From NCBI RefSeq assembly GCF_946482605.1, contig NZ_CAMLSE010000019.1, forward strand, positions 102,588 to 166,587: a stretch of DNA of 64,000 nt. The letters run 5' to 3'. Of this stretch, positions 25,563-35,804 are shown piece after piece. The translations under genes were made by a program, and so were the position numbers. The notes below the pieces were generated by a model, which did no database searches, was not told where the DNA came from, and saw only the letters and a list, made by a program, of their open reading frames with translations. Positions within the stretch are counted from its first letter, which is position 1. Each line of letters opens with the position of its first letter. This DNA is from an uncultured Dyadobacter sp. Its GTDB lineage: Bacteria > Bacteroidota > Bacteroidia > Cytophagales > Spirosomataceae.

Positions 25563-26117
25563 CTATTTAGCGTTCAGTTCACCAAATAAAGACCGGAACG
25601 AAGGAAGGATAAGGTCTTTTTCAGACACGATCGGATCAGAAACGCCCCAATCGATATTCAGGTCAGGATCATTCCAGAGAATCCCCGATTCGGAAACTTT
25701 ACTATATAGGTTGGTGCATTTGTAGCTGAAAATGGTATCTTCCAAAGCCACAAAACCGTGCGCAAAGCCCTCAGGAATATAGGCGATATTGTTCTGCACA
25801 CCGCTCAGTTCAAATATTTCGTGCTTGCCGAATGTAGGCGAGTCGGGACGGATATCCACCGCTACATCCAGTACCCTTCCGGAAATTACACGGACCAGTT
25901 TTCCCTGAGCGAACGGTGCGTTTTGAAAGTGTAAACCTCTCACAACGCCTTTCTTTGAAAATGACTGATTATCCTGAACGAAGTTGACCGGCAAACCCAG
26001 TTTTTGAAACTGCTCCTCATTATACGATTCGAAGAACATCCCGCGGTCATCCTCAAAAACCCTTGGGAAAATTTCAACTAAACCGGCAATGGAAGTTTCT
26101 CGGATCTGCATGGACAT
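25563..26117 (-). CDS. rfbC: dTDP-4-dehydrorhamnose 3,5-epimerase
   Basis: 184 residues from the ATG of MSMQIRET; the longer frame to 26138 begins with TTG. It is a cupin-fold enzyme: FVQDNQSFSKKGVVRGLHFQ holds the catalytic His (in RGLHFQ), LVRVISGRVLDVAVDIR follows, and IPEGFAHGFVAL and the Tyr in FSYKCTNLYS close the site. It converts dTDP-4-keto-6-deoxyglucose to dTDP-4-keto-L-rhamnose in the cytoplasm for surface polysaccharide. The companion rfbA, rfbB and rfbD genes are not in this window. Confidence 0.96.
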   Translation of the reverse strand: MSMQIRETSIAGLVEIFPRVFEDDRGMFFESYNEEQFQKLGLPVNFVQDNQSFSKKGVVRGLHFQNAPFAQGKLVRVISGRVLDVAVDIRPDSPTFGKHEIFELSGVQNNIAYIPEGFAHGFVALEDTIFSYKCTNLYSKVSESGILWNDPDLNIDWGVSDPIVSEKDLILPSFRSLFGELNAK

Positions 26118-26209
26118 TTTCTTCTGTTGGTGGAGCAAAGCTTAATATTGGAGCAAATTTATGAATCTATTGATAGAGGTTGTAATTTCGGCGCAATATT
26201 TACAAAATC

Positions 26210-27037
26210 ATGACCTATCTAGAGCTGTTTCAACAAATTTCCAGTAAAAAGTCCTATTTATGTGTGGGTTTGGACACGGATATCGAAAAAATTCCGGCGC
26301 ATTTGTTGAAAACTGACGACCCTGTTTTCGAATTCAACAAACAGATCATCGACGCAACTGCAGACTATTGCGTTTCCTACAAACCAAACATTGCGTTCTA
26401 CGAAGCATTAGGACCGAAGGGTTGGGAAAGTCTTCAAAAAACCGTCGAATACATTCCAAAAAGTCATTTCACGATCGCGGATGCCAAGCGCGGCGATATC
26501 GGAAACACCTCAGGTTTGTATGCACGGGCATTTTTTGATCCGGCATCCTCCGGCCTTGATTTTGACTCGATTACCGTGGCTCCTTATATGGGAGTCGATT
26601 CAGTCACCCCATTCCTGGCATTTGAAGGAAAATGGGTAATCTTGCTCGCTTTAACGTCCAACTCAGGCAGCTCGGATTTCCAGCGACTCGATGTAGCAGG
26701 TTCTGCATTGTATGAAAATGTATTACACAGATCGCAGACCTGGGCGGGTGCGGAACGTATGATGTACGTGGTTGGCGCAACGCACCCATCCGATTTTGAG
26801 AAAATCAGGGCCATTGTCCCCGACCATTTTCTCCTCGTACCTGGTGTCGGCGCACAAGGTGGCAACCTCGAAGAGGTTTCAAAATTTGGTATGAACAAAA
26901 ACTGCGGGTTGCTCGTGAATGCGTCGCGCAGCATTATATATGCCGGCAATGGAACCGATTTTGCGGAGAAGGCGAAGCAGGAAGCTTTCGCGCTTCAACA
27001 GGAAATGGCCGTCTACCTTGATAAATACTGCAATTAA
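26210..27037 (+). CDS. pyrF: Orotidine 5'-phosphate decarboxylase (type 2)
   Basis: 275 residues, the longer type-2 form. It has [10 protein letters not shown] at the N-terminus and the catalytic signature [12 protein letters not shown] with Lys93, the Asp pair around it, and GVGAQGG for phosphate binding. It decarboxylates OMP to UMP, the last step of de novo pyrimidine synthesis. pyrH lies at 62.5 kb in the same window but in a separate unit. lysA follows after 36 bases, and the two are probably cotranscribed. Confidence 0.97.
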   Translation: MTYLELFQQISSKKSYLCVGLDTDIEKIPAHLLKTDDPVFEFNKQIIDATADYCVSYKPNIAFYEALGPKGWESLQKTVEYIPKSHFTIADAKRGDIGNTSGLYARAFFDPASSGLDFDSITVAPYMGVDSVTPFLAFEGKWVILLALTSNSGSSDFQRLDVAGSALYENVLHRSQTWAGAERMMYVVGATHPSDFEKIRAIVPDHFLLVPGVGAQGGNLEEVSKFGMNKNCGLLVNASRSIIYAGNGTDFAEKAKQEAFALQQEMAVYLDKYCN

Positions 27038-27073
27038 ATTGTTCCGACACACTTAAAAACACTCTTCGCTTCA

Positions 27074-28303
27074 ATGCAACTCTCTGATCATTATCCCTAT
27101 TCGATCCAAGGAATCGACCCTATCCAGTTAATCAACCAGTACGGAAGCCCGCTTTACGTGTACGACGGCGCGACCATCCGCAGGAAAGCCGCCGAGCTGC
27201 AACATGCATTTGCAGGCGTGAATATGAAGATCAAATATGCCTGCAAAGCCAATACCAACCTGGCAGTGCTGCGCCTGATGCGCGAGATCGGTGTCGAACT
27301 GGACGTGGTGTCTCCCGGCGAATTTGAAATGGGGAGAATTGCCGGCTATGAGCCTAATCAGATCACATTTACTCCGAGTGGCGTACCTTTTGAAGAAGTA
27401 CAGGCTGCGGTAGAAGCCGGCGCAATCGTGAATGTCGACAGCATTCCATTGCTCGAATGGTTTGGGCAGACTTACGGAAACACCAAACCTTGCCTGATCC
27501 GGATTAAGCCCAACGTGGCAGCTGGCGGTAACGCGAAAATCATGACCGCCCACGCCGATTCTAAATTCGGGATATCGGTATTGTTGTTAGATGACATCCT
27601 CGAAGTCGTTAAAAAGTACAATATCCGGATTGTCGGCCTTCATCAACATACCGGTTCGGATATCAAAGATGCCGAGCCATTTTTAAAGGTTGCCGACATT
27701 ATTTTCGAAACAGCCAAACATTTCCCGGACCTCGAAATCATCGATCTCGGAGGCGGGTTCAAAGTTTCTTACCTGCCTGGCGACGCGATCACGGATATGG
27801 ACCTGCTGGGCAAAAAAATATCGAAGCGCTTCCAGACCTTCTGCCAGGAGTACGGCCGCGAATTGCAGCTCTGGTTTGAGCCTGGCAAATTCCTGGTGAG
27901 CGAATCGGGATTCCTTCTCGTCCGGACGACGGTAGTAAAGGAAGATCCCGCACGTCATTTTGTTCACGTGGATTCCGGCCTGAATCACTTGATCCGTCCG
28001 ATGATGTACGGATCTTACCATCATATCCTTAACATTTCCAATCCGAAGGGAGAACCCAAACACTATAATGTGGTAGGCTACATTTGCGAAACCGATACAT
28101 TCGCCTCGGATCGCGAGCTACCCCAAGTACGTCCCGGCGACGTGCTTGCTTTTTTGAATGCGGGTGCCTACGGACTCACCATGAGCTCAAATTACAATGC
28201 ACGTTTCAGGCCGGCCGAAGTGCTGATCGATAACGGCGAGGCTAAACTGGTGAGGCGTCGCGAAACAATGGAAGATCTGCTCAAAACACAGACGGATCTT
28301 TAA
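27074..28303 (+). CDS. lysA: Diaminopimelate decarboxylase
   Basis: 409 residues. This is a fold-III PLP enzyme: Lys58 in YACKAN forms the Schiff base, the His in GLHQHTGSDI stacks on PLP, DLGGGF binds phosphate, and CETDTFASDRELP supplies the partner-chain Cys and acidic residues. It makes L-lysine from meso-DAP in the cytoplasm; DAP itself is used in murein. It follows pyrF closely and is ended by a hairpin at 28326. Confidence 0.96.
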   Translation: MQLSDHYPYSIQGIDPIQLINQYGSPLYVYDGATIRRKAAELQHAFAGVNMKIKYACKANTNLAVLRLMREIGVELDVVSPGEFEMGRIAGYEPNQITFTPSGVPFEEVQAAVEAGAIVNVDSIPLLEWFGQTYGNTKPCLIRIKPNVAAGGNAKIMTAHADSKFGISVLLLDDILEVVKKYNIRIVGLHQHTGSDIKDAEPFLKVADIIFETAKHFPDLEIIDLGGGFKVSYLPGDAITDMDLLGKKISKRFQTFCQEYGRELQLWFEPGKFLVSESGFLLVRTTVVKEDPARHFVHVDSGLNHLIRPMMYGSYHHILNISNPKGEPKHYNVVGYICETDTFASDRELPQVRPGDVLAFLNAGAYGLTMSSNYNARFRPAEVLIDNGEAKLVRRRETMEDLLKTQTDL

Positions 28304-28325
28304 TTTCAGTAGAAGCAAAAATGAG

Positions 28326-28357
28326 GAAGCTGCACCGGACACCCCGTGCAGCTTCTT
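28326..28357 (+). terminator. Terminator hairpin after lysA
   Basis: A 13-base stem with one mismatch (GAAGCTGCACCGG with CCCGTGCAGCTTC) and a 4-base loop, with a weak T tract after it. Confidence 0.65.
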
Positions 28358-28438
28358 GCATTTCGCACCTCCTCATATACGTTTTAAGTCAAAATTTCAA
28401 TACATTTATTCACTGACACACAACCTAATCCGCGACTT

Positions 28439-28903
28439 ATGAAACCACAATACTTCACACTCCTGCTGGCCGGCCTGCTATTTGTCTTCAATGCCGCCCA
28501 TGCTCAATCAACAAACACCGTCTACGATTCGGCGCTCGCCAAAAAGCTCAATGCGGATGAGCGCGGCATGAAAAAATATGTGATGGTATTCCTCAAAACC
28601 GGAAGTGCGACCAATGTACCCAAAAGCAAGTCGGACAGTGCTTTTGCGGGGCATATGCAGAACATCAGCCGGCTTGCGGAATCCGGAAAGCTGGTCGTTG
28701 CAGGCCCGTTCGCCAAAAATGACAAGTACCGCGGCATTTTCATTCTCAACACGGATTCGATCGAGGAAGCCAAAAAGCTTGTCGAAAGTGATCCTGCCGT
28801 GCAGGCGAAGTTGCTCGATATGGAATTGCTGGTATGGTACGGCTCGGCAGCGCTGGCCGAAACGCTCGAAATCCACAAGAAGATCACGAAGAAAGACGAC
28901 TGA
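28439..28903 (+). CDS. Secreted YciI-like (YCII-related) protein
   Basis: 154 residues with a signal peptide ending at AHAQ. The mature part is a dimeric ferredoxin-like YCII domain: KYVMVFLKTGSATNV opens it, HMQNISRLAESGKLVVAGPFAKNDKYRGIFIL is the core, and SIEEAKKLVESDPAVQAKLLDMELLVWYG is the typical end with its conserved Asp-Pro. Members are linked to chlorocatechol metabolism or unknown functions; a secreted form is frequent in Bacteroidota. It is a single gene between lysA and clpB. Confidence 0.85.
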   Translation: MKPQYFTLLLAGLLFVFNAAHAQSTNTVYDSALAKKLNADERGMKKYVMVFLKTGSATNVPKSKSDSAFAGHMQNISRLAESGKLVVAGPFAKNDKYRGIFILNTDSIEEAKKLVESDPAVQAKLLDMELLVWYGSAALAETLEIHKKITKKDD

Positions 28904-29025
28904 TTCTTGCCATTTTGTCCGAAACAATCGTTTCAAGTCACTCTTTTGAGACAAAATTTCCGATTTAGCGGATCGGCATACCCTTTTTCATGTAGCGTTG
29001 TATCATCAACCAAGCGATAGACGCC

Positions 29026-31629
29026 ATGAATTTCAACCAATATACCATTAAGGCGCAGGAGATCATCCAGCATGCAGCCCAGATGGCCCAGGGCAACCAG
29101 CAGCAGGCCATTGAAACGGGACATGTATTGAAATCTATTCTGGAAGAAGACCCGAACACATCACTTTTTTTATTGAACAAACTCAATATCAGTGCGGATG
29201 TCCTCAATGAACGTCTTCAGAAGGTATTGGACGGCTATCCGCGTGTAAGCGGTGGCCAGCCCTACCTGGGCAACGATATGGCTGCTGCCAGCGGCAAAGC
29301 GCAGAATTACCTGAAAGAGTTCGGCGACGAATTCATCAGTATCGAATTACTGATCCTGGGTATACTCAGCGGAAAAGATTCCACAGCGACCCTGATGAAG
29401 GAACTGGGATTCAAGGAGAAGGAACTTATCAACGCAATTAAGGAACTTAGAGGAAAGAATAACCCTGTGAAAGATCAAAATGCAGAAGCCAAATACCGTT
29501 CACTGGAACGGTACAGCAAAAATCTCAATGAACTGGCCAAGGCTGGTAAAATCGACCCGGTAATCGGCCGTGATGAAGAAATCAGGCGCGTGTTGCAGAT
29601 TCTCAGCCGCCGTACCAAAAACAACCCGATCCTGCTCGGCGAGCCGGGTGTGGGTAAAACCGCTATTGTGGAGGGACTCGCCCAGCGCATCGTGCAGGGT
29701 GACGTTCCCGAAAACCTGAAATCCAAAACGATCGTATCACTCGATATGGGGCTGCTGATCGCTGGAGCCAAATACAAGGGAGAGTTCGAAGAACGGCTCA
29801 AAGCGGTTATTAAAGAAGTAACCGACTCTGAAGGTGAGATTGTCCTTTTTATCGATGAAATACACACGCTGATCGGTGCCGGTGGTGGCGGCGAAAGCGC
29901 TATGGATGCTGCAAATTTACTGAAACCTGCTTTGGCGCGAGGCGAGCTGCATGCGATTGGTGCTACGACGCTGAAAGAATATCAAAAATACGTGGAGAAG
30001 GATAAGGCTCTGGAACGTCGCTTCCAGGCGGTGATGGTGGACGAACCCAACATCCCCGATGCCATCAGTATCCTCAGGGGCATTAAGGAAAAATATGAGT
30101 TGCACCACGGTGTCCGCATTCAGGATGATGCCGTTATCGCAGCCGTGGAACTTTCGAACCGCTATATCAGCGACCGTTTCCTGCCCGACAAAGCCATTGA
30201 CTTAATGGACGAAGCTGCTTCCAAACTCCGGCTGGAAATGGATAGTGTACCCGAAGAGCTGGACGAACTGAACCGCCGGATCATGCAGCTGGAAATCGAG
30301 CGTGAAGCCATCCGCCGGGAGAACAATAAGGACAAGGAAACCGTATTGAACAAGGAAATTGCAGACCTGAGCGAGCGCCGAAATGCATTGAAAGCCCAGT
30401 GGGAAAATGAAAAAGGCAAAGTCAATGAGGTGCGCGCGCTGAAAGAGCAAAGCGAACAGCTCCGTCTGGAAGCAGAGCAGGCCGAACGTTCCGGCGACTT
30501 CGGTAAGGTTGCTGAGATCCGTTACGGACGCATTCCGGATGTACAAGCCAAATTGGAGGAGTTGCAAAAATCCGAAAACGCGGAAAGCCTGATGCAGGAG
30601 GAAATCACGCCGGAAGATATTGCAGAAGTGGTTGCTAAATGGACCGGTATTCCGGTGAGCAAAATGCTTCAGAGCGACCGTGAAAAACTGCTGCAACTCG
30701 AAGAACACCTGCATCAGCGGGTAGCCGGGCAGAACGAGGCGATCGAGGTTGTTTCCGACGCGGTACGCCGTAGCCGGGCAGGCTTGCAGGATGCGAAAAG
30801 ACCTATCGGCAGCTTCCTGTTCCTTGGACCGACCGGTGTGGGTAAAACCGAGCTTGCCAAAACGCTGGCCGAGTACCTCTTTAACGACGAAAATGCCATG
30901 GTACGGATCGATATGAGTGAGTACCAGGAACGTCATTCGGTCAGTCGGTTGGTGGGAGCGCCTCCGGGATATGTAGGTTACGATGAAGGCGGACAACTCA
31001 CGGAGGCGGTAAGAAGAAAGCCATATAGCGTCATCCTGCTTGATGAGATCGAGAAAGGACACCCGGATGTTTGGAATATTCTCTTGCAGGTGTTGGATGA
31101 AGGGCGATTAACCGATAATAAAGGCCGTGTCGCGAATTTCAAGAACACGATCATTATCATGACATCCAATATCGGGAGCCACATTATCCAGGAAAAGTTT
31201 GCGGAAGACGAAGGCTGGAACCACACGCTTATCATCGAAGAAGCCAAGCAGGCCGTGCTCGATTTGTTGAAAGCTTCGGTAAGGCCCGAATTTCTGAACA
31301 GAATCGACGAGATCGTTCTTTTCGAACCACTGACTCTGAAAAACATCCGCAAAATCGTAGACATTCAGTTCAAAGGCATTCAAAACATGCTGAAAGAACA
31401 AGGCATTACACTGGATGCGACCGATGAGGCTTTGACCAAATTGGGTGAAGATGGTTTTGATCCTGCATTCGGAGCCAGGCCATTGAAGCGGGTGATGCAA
31501 AGAAGGATTTTGAATGAATTGTCCAAAGGCATACTGAGCGGGCAAGTTGCGAAAGATGCGGTGATTATGATGGAACTTGATTCCAAAGGCGACTTGATTT
31601 TCGAGAACGTCGGCAGTGTAGAGATCTAG
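29026..31629 (+). CDS. clpB: ATP-dependent disaggregase ClpB
   Basis: 867 residues, full length. Clp N-domain at 1-145; NBD1 with Walker A GEPGVGKT near 205 and Walker [11 protein letters not shown]; middle coiled-coil domain about 400-520 ([17 protein letters not shown] and following), which marks ClpB rather than ClpA/C; NBD2 with Walker A GPTGVGKT near 605, [11 protein letters not shown], and sensor segment GARPLKR near the end. With DnaK it rescues aggregated proteins after heat shock. No IGL/IGF loop for ClpP is visible, consistent with ClpB. No HrcA-type CIRCE element is seen upstream. Confidence 0.98.
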   Translation: MNFNQYTIKAQEIIQHAAQMAQGNQQQAIETGHVLKSILEEDPNTSLFLLNKLNISADVLNERLQKVLDGYPRVSGGQPYLGNDMAAASGKAQNYLKEFGDEFISIELLILGILSGKDSTATLMKELGFKEKELINAIKELRGKNNPVKDQNAEAKYRSLERYSKNLNELAKAGKIDPVIGRDEEIRRVLQILSRRTKNNPILLGEPGVGKTAIVEGLAQRIVQGDVPENLKSKTIVSLDMGLLIAGAKYKGEFEERLKAVIKEVTDSEGEIVLFIDEIHTLIGAGGGGESAMDAANLLKPALARGELHAIGATTLKEYQKYVEKDKALERRFQAVMVDEPNIPDAISILRGIKEKYELHHGVRIQDDAVIAAVELSNRYISDRFLPDKAIDLMDEAASKLRLEMDSVPEELDELNRRIMQLEIEREAIRRENNKDKETVLNKEIADLSERRNALKAQWENEKGKVNEVRALKEQSEQLRLEAEQAERSGDFGKVAEIRYGRIPDVQAKLEELQKSENAESLMQEEITPEDIAEVVAKWTGIPVSKMLQSDREKLLQLEEHLHQRVAGQNEAIEVVSDAVRRSRAGLQDAKRPIGSFLFLGPTGVGKTELAKTLAEYLFNDENAMVRIDMSEYQERHSVSRLVGAPPGYVGYDEGGQLTEAVRRKPYSVILLDEIEKGHPDVWNILLQVLDEGRLTDNKGRVANFKNTIIIMTSNIGSHIIQEKFAEDEGWNHTLIIEEAKQAVLDLLKASVRPEFLNRIDEIVLFEPLTLKNIRKIVDIQFKGIQNMLKEQGITLDATDEALTKLGEDGFDPAFGARPLKRVMQRRILNELSKGILSGQVAKDAVIMMELDSKGDLIFENVGSVEI

Positions 31630-31652
31630 TCATCCCGGAATAATGATAATAG

Positions 31653-31685
31653 GACGAGCGGCAGTAATGTCGCTCGTCTCATTTT
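31653..31685 (+). terminator. Terminator after clpB
   Basis: Eight-base stem GACGAGCG/CGCTCGTC with a 10-base loop, then TCATTTT. Confidence 0.7.
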
Positions 31686-31780
31686 CCCCAGAATGGGATT
31701 TTACAATTATTCCACTCCACACATGTGGAAAGCCCGCAACGCGCCTTCACTCCTTTCGACCCAAAGGCACAAACTGTTTC

Positions 31781-31797
31781 TGGCATGGTTTTTGTGC
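31781..31797 (+). promoter_or_regulatory. Possible sigma-54 promoter before DJ-1/PfpI gene
   Basis: TGGCATGGTTTTTGTGC resembles the -24/-12 consensus TGGCAC-N5-TTGCA: the -24 half is near perfect, the -12 half has TTGT in place of TTGC. It lies 46 bases before the start codon. Confidence 0.35.
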
Positions 31798-31842
31798 AAA
31801 TATATGCCCGAATAATCTAACCTTTTATCCGCACCTGAATCC

Positions 31843-32394
31843 ATGGAACAGTCACTCAATTCTTTTAAAGTCGCAATACTGGTCGCGGATGGATTCGAGC
31901 AGGTCGAGTTGACTTGCCCCAGAAAAGTCCTAAATCAGCATGGCGCCACGACCCATGTTATATCTCCTAATAAGGACATCGTAAAAGGGTGGAACCATTT
32001 GGACTGGGGCGAAAAACATCAGGTGGATGTTCCCCTCGAAATGGCACGTCCGGAATATTACGATGCGCTCCTGCTGCCTGGGGGTGTAATGGGCTTGGAT
32101 GCGCTTAGAATCAATCAGAAAGCCGTTGATTTTGTGCGTTCGTTCTTTTTTGCAGGGAAGCCCGTCGCAGCCATCTGCCACGGCCCTCAAATCCTGATAG
32201 ATGCCGATGTGGTACTGGGACGCACACTTACTTCGTATGCTGCGATCCGCCACGATCTCGAAAATGCCGGCGCTATCTGGGTCGATCAGGAAGTGGTGAC
32301 GAACAATGGGCTGGTCACCAGCCGCACCACGGATGATCTCTCCGCATTCGTCGACACGATGATCAAGGAATTCAATATGGAATTGCATCAGTAA
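31843..32394 (+). CDS. DJ-1/PfpI-family type 1 glutamine amidotransferase-like protein
   Basis: 183 residues, the PfpI/YhbO branch. It has Glu19 in DGFEQVEL, Cys112 in AAICHGPQ with the following His113, and LLPGGVMGLD. Family members act as stress-related glyoxalase, deglycase-like or peptidase-like proteins; the triad for hydrolase activity is present by eye. It is the second DJ-1 superfamily gene in the window and belongs to a different branch from the one at 24.9 kb. A possible sigma-54 promoter precedes it. The 214-base gap after clpB holds only that site and the clpB terminator. Confidence 0.9.
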   Translation: MEQSLNSFKVAILVADGFEQVELTCPRKVLNQHGATTHVISPNKDIVKGWNHLDWGEKHQVDVPLEMARPEYYDALLLPGGVMGLDALRINQKAVDFVRSFFFAGKPVAAICHGPQILIDADVVLGRTLTSYAAIRHDLENAGAIWVDQEVVTNNGLVTSRTTDDLSAFVDTMIKEFNMELHQ

Positions 32395-32511
32395 TAAGTA
32401 ATCTCGGGACATTCAGACGCTCGGTAAAGCATCCACAACGGATGCTTTTTTTGTTTCCATTTAAATCCAAAATCGTAATCTTTGCCCCTACCATTATTTT
32501 GCCTTTCCCGC

Positions 32512-34011
32512 ATGACACTCATTTCGCTTCAAAACGTCGCTGTCCGCAAGTACGAAACCACAGTATTATCCGAACTAAACTGGAACATTGAACAAGGAGA
32601 AAACTGGGCGATTGTAGGCCCCAACGGCTCCGGCAAATCGGTGTTGCTGGAAATTCTGGCAGCAAAATGGCCCGTTTTATCTGGCAAAATCGCTTACGAC
32701 TGGATCTCGCCCGTCCGTGAAAATATCGAACTTGCATCGAACGATTACTCTTTCAACCGCATTGTGAGCGCAGGGGCGGAGTATTACCAGCAGCGTTTCC
32801 ACGCATACGAGTCTGAGCGCGCGCCCAGCGTGCGGGCTATCCTGACCGATCAGCTGAGGCCGGTAGGAACCGTGGACGACAAATCTGTGAAGCTGGCCCC
32901 CTCAAAGGTCAGCGACGAAGAACTGGCTCGGGTAAGCGGGTTGCTTTCGATTACCCATCTGCTCGACCATCCGTTTGTAACGCTTTCCAATGGCGAAACC
33001 AGGCGAATGCTTTTGGCAAAATCGTTACTAAAAAAGCCGAAGGCACTTATGCTCGATAATGCATTCAGCGGCCTCGACGTGCATTCGCGTGAGGTGCTGC
33101 GCAACGCGCTAACTGAACTGGCCAAACAAGGCGTAACGATAATCATGGCCACCACCGCCACCGAAATCCCGCCTTGCATTACGCACGTGCTGGAACTTGA
33201 AGCCGGTAAAATAGCGGCAACGAAAGTCGTGGCGCAGTTTAAAAATGCAGGAGCTCACGCTGCACATTTCCCCCAGCCCGACCCCCAGAAACTGGCGCAT
33301 TTCGGCCATCCCGAATTTACCAGCTTTGAGAATGCACTGGATTTGAGAAGTATGCGGGTCAAATATGGCGAAGATCTAATACTGGATAGCGTCAACTGGA
33401 AGATCGCCAAGGGGGAGAAATGGGCACTATCCGGGCCGAACGGTTCCGGAAAATCCACATTGCTCAGTATCATCACAGCCGATAATCCGCAGCGCTTCGC
33501 CAACGACTTTGATTTGTTTGACAAAAAACGGGGTGGAATCGGAGCGTCGATCTGGGATATCAAACAAAAAATAGGACACGTATCTCCGGAACTTCACCTC
33601 TACTTCCCACGCAATACGACCGTTTTCAAGACCATTGCATCCGGCTTTTTTGATGCTACCGGCGTATTCTTTAAAAAATTAACGGATGTTCAGACAGAAC
33701 GTGTTCATGAAGTAGCAGAACTGCTGCATGTACACGCGCTGATCGAAAAAGACTTTTCCCAACTTTCAAAAGGCCAGCAGAGAATGGTGCTCCTCGCTCG
33801 CGCGCTGGTCAAAAATCCGCCTTTACTGATCCTCGACGAACCTTGCCAGGGACTGGATACCGATGCTATCGAGTATTTCAAATCGGTCGTCAATGCGATT
33901 TGCGATACGGACCAGCGGACGTTGATCTACGTTTCGCATTATCCTCACGAGATACCAAGCTGTGTAACGCATTATCTGAAACTGGAAAAAGGGAAAGTGG
34001 CATCCGCATAG
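32512..34011 (+). CDS. ModF-like tandem ABC ATPase
   Basis: 499 residues from the ATG of MTLISLQ. There are two ABC nucleotide-binding domains and no membrane spans. NBD1 has Walker A GPNGSGKS at 36-43, signature LSNGE, and a Walker B Asp182 followed by Asn183 where the catalytic Glu should be. NBD2 has Walker A GPNGSGKS, signature LSKGQ and a normal LILDEP. Thus one of the two composite ATP sites should be weak. ModF-like proteins are linked with molybdate transport or photorepair (PhrA), but no mod genes are here, so the role is open. Confidence 0.85.
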   Translation: MTLISLQNVAVRKYETTVLSELNWNIEQGENWAIVGPNGSGKSVLLEILAAKWPVLSGKIAYDWISPVRENIELASNDYSFNRIVSAGAEYYQQRFHAYESERAPSVRAILTDQLRPVGTVDDKSVKLAPSKVSDEELARVSGLLSITHLLDHPFVTLSNGETRRMLLAKSLLKKPKALMLDNAFSGLDVHSREVLRNALTELAKQGVTIIMATTATEIPPCITHVLELEAGKIAATKVVAQFKNAGAHAAHFPQPDPQKLAHFGHPEFTSFENALDLRSMRVKYGEDLILDSVNWKIAKGEKWALSGPNGSGKSTLLSIITADNPQRFANDFDLFDKKRGGIGASIWDIKQKIGHVSPELHLYFPRNTTVFKTIASGFFDATGVFFKKLTDVQTERVHEVAELLHVHALIEKDFSQLSKGQQRMVLLARALVKNPPLLILDEPCQGLDTDAIEYFKSVVNAICDTDQRTLIYVSHYPHEIPSCVTHYLKLEKGKVASA

Positions 34012-34052
34012 ATTCCAACTTTCGGAGACGAAACGGTATCCCTTCCCTTCAG

Positions 34053-34086
34053 CATCATTTCAATCATCATTTCAATCATCATTTTA
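34053..34086. repeat. Tandem 12-base repeat before DHFR-like gene
   Basis: CATCATTTCAAT occurs almost three times in tandem and ends just before the start codon at 34088, covering the expected ribosome entry region. Confidence 0.7.
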
Positions 34087-34087
34087 C

Positions 34088-34621
34088 ATGGCCAGAAAAA
34101 TAATACTCTACATCGCCGCCAGCATGGACGGCTACATTGCAACGCAGGACGAAAATCTGGATTTCCTCTCCATAGTGGAGCAAGAAGGGCAGGATTACGG
34201 TTACAATGCATTCATCCGGACTGTCGACACCGTGATCCTCGGACGCCGTACCTATGACAAGGTCCTGTCATTCGGCATCGATTTCCCGCACAGCGATAAG
34301 GAATGTTACGTCATCACCCGCACGCCCCGGGAACAGGAAGGCAATATCCGCTTCTATACAGGAAACCTCACCACATTGGTGGCAAACCTGAAACAGCAGG
34401 ACGGCGGAACGATCTTTGTCGATGGAGGCGCGGAAGTTGTGAATGCGATGATGAAGGAAGACCTGATCGACGAATTTGTCGTTTCCATTATCCCGGTCTT
34501 CCTGGGCGATGGGATACGCCTTTTCCAGGATCACCGTCCGGAGCAAAAGCTGGAACTGATGGGCTCGCAGTCTTTTGAGAAAGGCCTCGTACAGCTGCAT
34601 TACAAAAGAAAAACACACTGA
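34088..34621 (+). CDS. DHFR-family (RibD C-terminal-like) reductase
   Basis: 177 residues of the RibD_C/YyaP-YwjB type. It starts ARKIILYIAASMDGYIA and contains GRRTYDKVLSFG near residue 55, IFVDGGAEVVNAMM and LIDEFVVSIIPVFLGDGIRLF, the usual layout of the NADPH-binding DHFR fold. Real folate or flavin-precursor activity is unproven for this group. The start codon lies directly after a 12-base tandem repeat. It follows the ABC ATPase gene by 76 bases and converges on porQ. Confidence 0.88.
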   Translation: MARKIILYIAASMDGYIATQDENLDFLSIVEQEGQDYGYNAFIRTVDTVILGRRTYDKVLSFGIDFPHSDKECYVITRTPREQEGNIRFYTGNLTTLVANLKQQDGGTIFVDGGAEVVNAMMKEDLIDEFVVSIIPVFLGDGIRLFQDHRPEQKLELMGSQSFEKGLVQLHYKRKTH

Positions 34622-34655
34622 CCGGCTGATGGCGGACCGGCTGCTACCCAATCCG

Positions 34656-35723
34656 TCATTTGCTTTCTTTCACAAATCCTTCTTTCAGGTTCATGACAAT
34701 GGAAAGTGAACTGCTCCCGAATCCGGGCGTATACTGAGCGCGTCCGTAACTGATCTCAAATCTCCTGATCCTCAGCCACGCGCCGAATGAGAACCCGGCC
34801 AATGCTCCTTTTGTGGAAAGCCTCAACTCCTGCCTTTTAAGGTGATCATATCCCAGCAGAATGCGGAAATTGGAATGCGCGAGAATCTCGGCACCCAATG
34901 CGATATGCCTGCCCAGTTTCTCCACGACCCCAACCTTTTTCAACAGCTTGTTTCCATTCAGATCATAAGTGTAAAACAAATTCGGATCATTGTAAACCAT
35001 ATCAAAGCGGTTGAGATGATGGGCGGTCAGGGAAACCCGGATAGGCATGTACTCAGGCTTGAAAGTTACGCCTGCGCGGATATCCGTCGGCAGCGAGGGT
35101 ACCCCTGCGCCATTGTAATTCTGTTTTAAAAATCCGAAGTTCTTTGCCGCAAATCCGATCGTGAGGTCCTGGCGCGGATGTTTAAAAACAGCGCCCCAGT
35201 CGAATGCGAGGCCCCAGGTCTGGTAGGATTCGATCGAAGCGCCTGCCAGCTTAACGGTGCCCCCGAGCGTGAATGCACCCAGTGTATGCCCGTAACCAGC
35301 CGATAATCCATAGTCCGCAGCCCTAAACTCCCCGATCACGTTGCCGACATCGTCGGTTTCCTGCATCGTGCCATAGTTGAGGTATTGAAGCCCGACAGCC
35401 CATACGCCGCCGGTTTTACGGATGCGGTTCGCGTACGCCATATTGACGAACTTCGTATCGGCCAGATAAGGCATCAGGTTCAGGGACACGTTGTTGAGCT
35501 TCGAAGAATCCAGCAGCGAAGGGTTCTGGATAAACAATGCGGGGTCATTCCCCTGTGCGGTGATGTGATTGGCCCCCAATGCGGTGCTTCGGGCCTGCGC
35601 TGGTAATTGCAGAAAATCCAGCCGGGTACGGCCTCCGGTTGGTTGCGCACATAAGGTATTTCCCAAAAAAGAAACCCATACCATCAGGAAAAGTATGCCC
35701 CAGCCAGTCGCCCTCATAAACAT
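34656..35723 (-). CDS. porQ: Type IX secretion system protein PorQ
   Basis: 355 residues. A signal peptide ends near LCAQ. PorQ features follow: TRLDFLQLPAQARSTALGANHI near the mature start, then alternating amphipathic strands of an outer-membrane beta-barrel (PorP/PorV-like family) to the end SSLSIVMNLKEGFVKE. PorQ belongs to the attachment complex with PorU, PorV and PorZ, which processes and anchors cargo in Bacteroidota. No other por/gld gene is near. A -7-like TATATTTA lies between it and the divergent carboxylase gene. Confidence 0.87.
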   Translation of the reverse strand: MFMRATGWGILFLMVWVSFLGNTLCAQPTGGRTRLDFLQLPAQARSTALGANHITAQGNDPALFIQNPSLLDSSKLNNVSLNLMPYLADTKFVNMAYANRIRKTGGVWAVGLQYLNYGTMQETDDVGNVIGEFRAADYGLSAGYGHTLGAFTLGGTVKLAGASIESYQTWGLAFDWGAVFKHPRQDLTIGFAAKNFGFLKQNYNGAGVPSLPTDIRAGVTFKPEYMPIRVSLTAHHLNRFDMVYNDPNLFYTYDLNGNKLLKKVGVVEKLGRHIALGAEILAHSNFRILLGYDHLKRQELRLSTKGALAGFSFGAWLRIRRFEISYGRAQYTPGFGSSSLSIVMNLKEGFVKESK

Positions 35724-35804
35724 CCAATAATTTCCCGAATCATTAAAATGACGCTATATTTATAACCCGTTCACCAGCAAATGTAACCATATCGCCTGTA
35801 TTAC

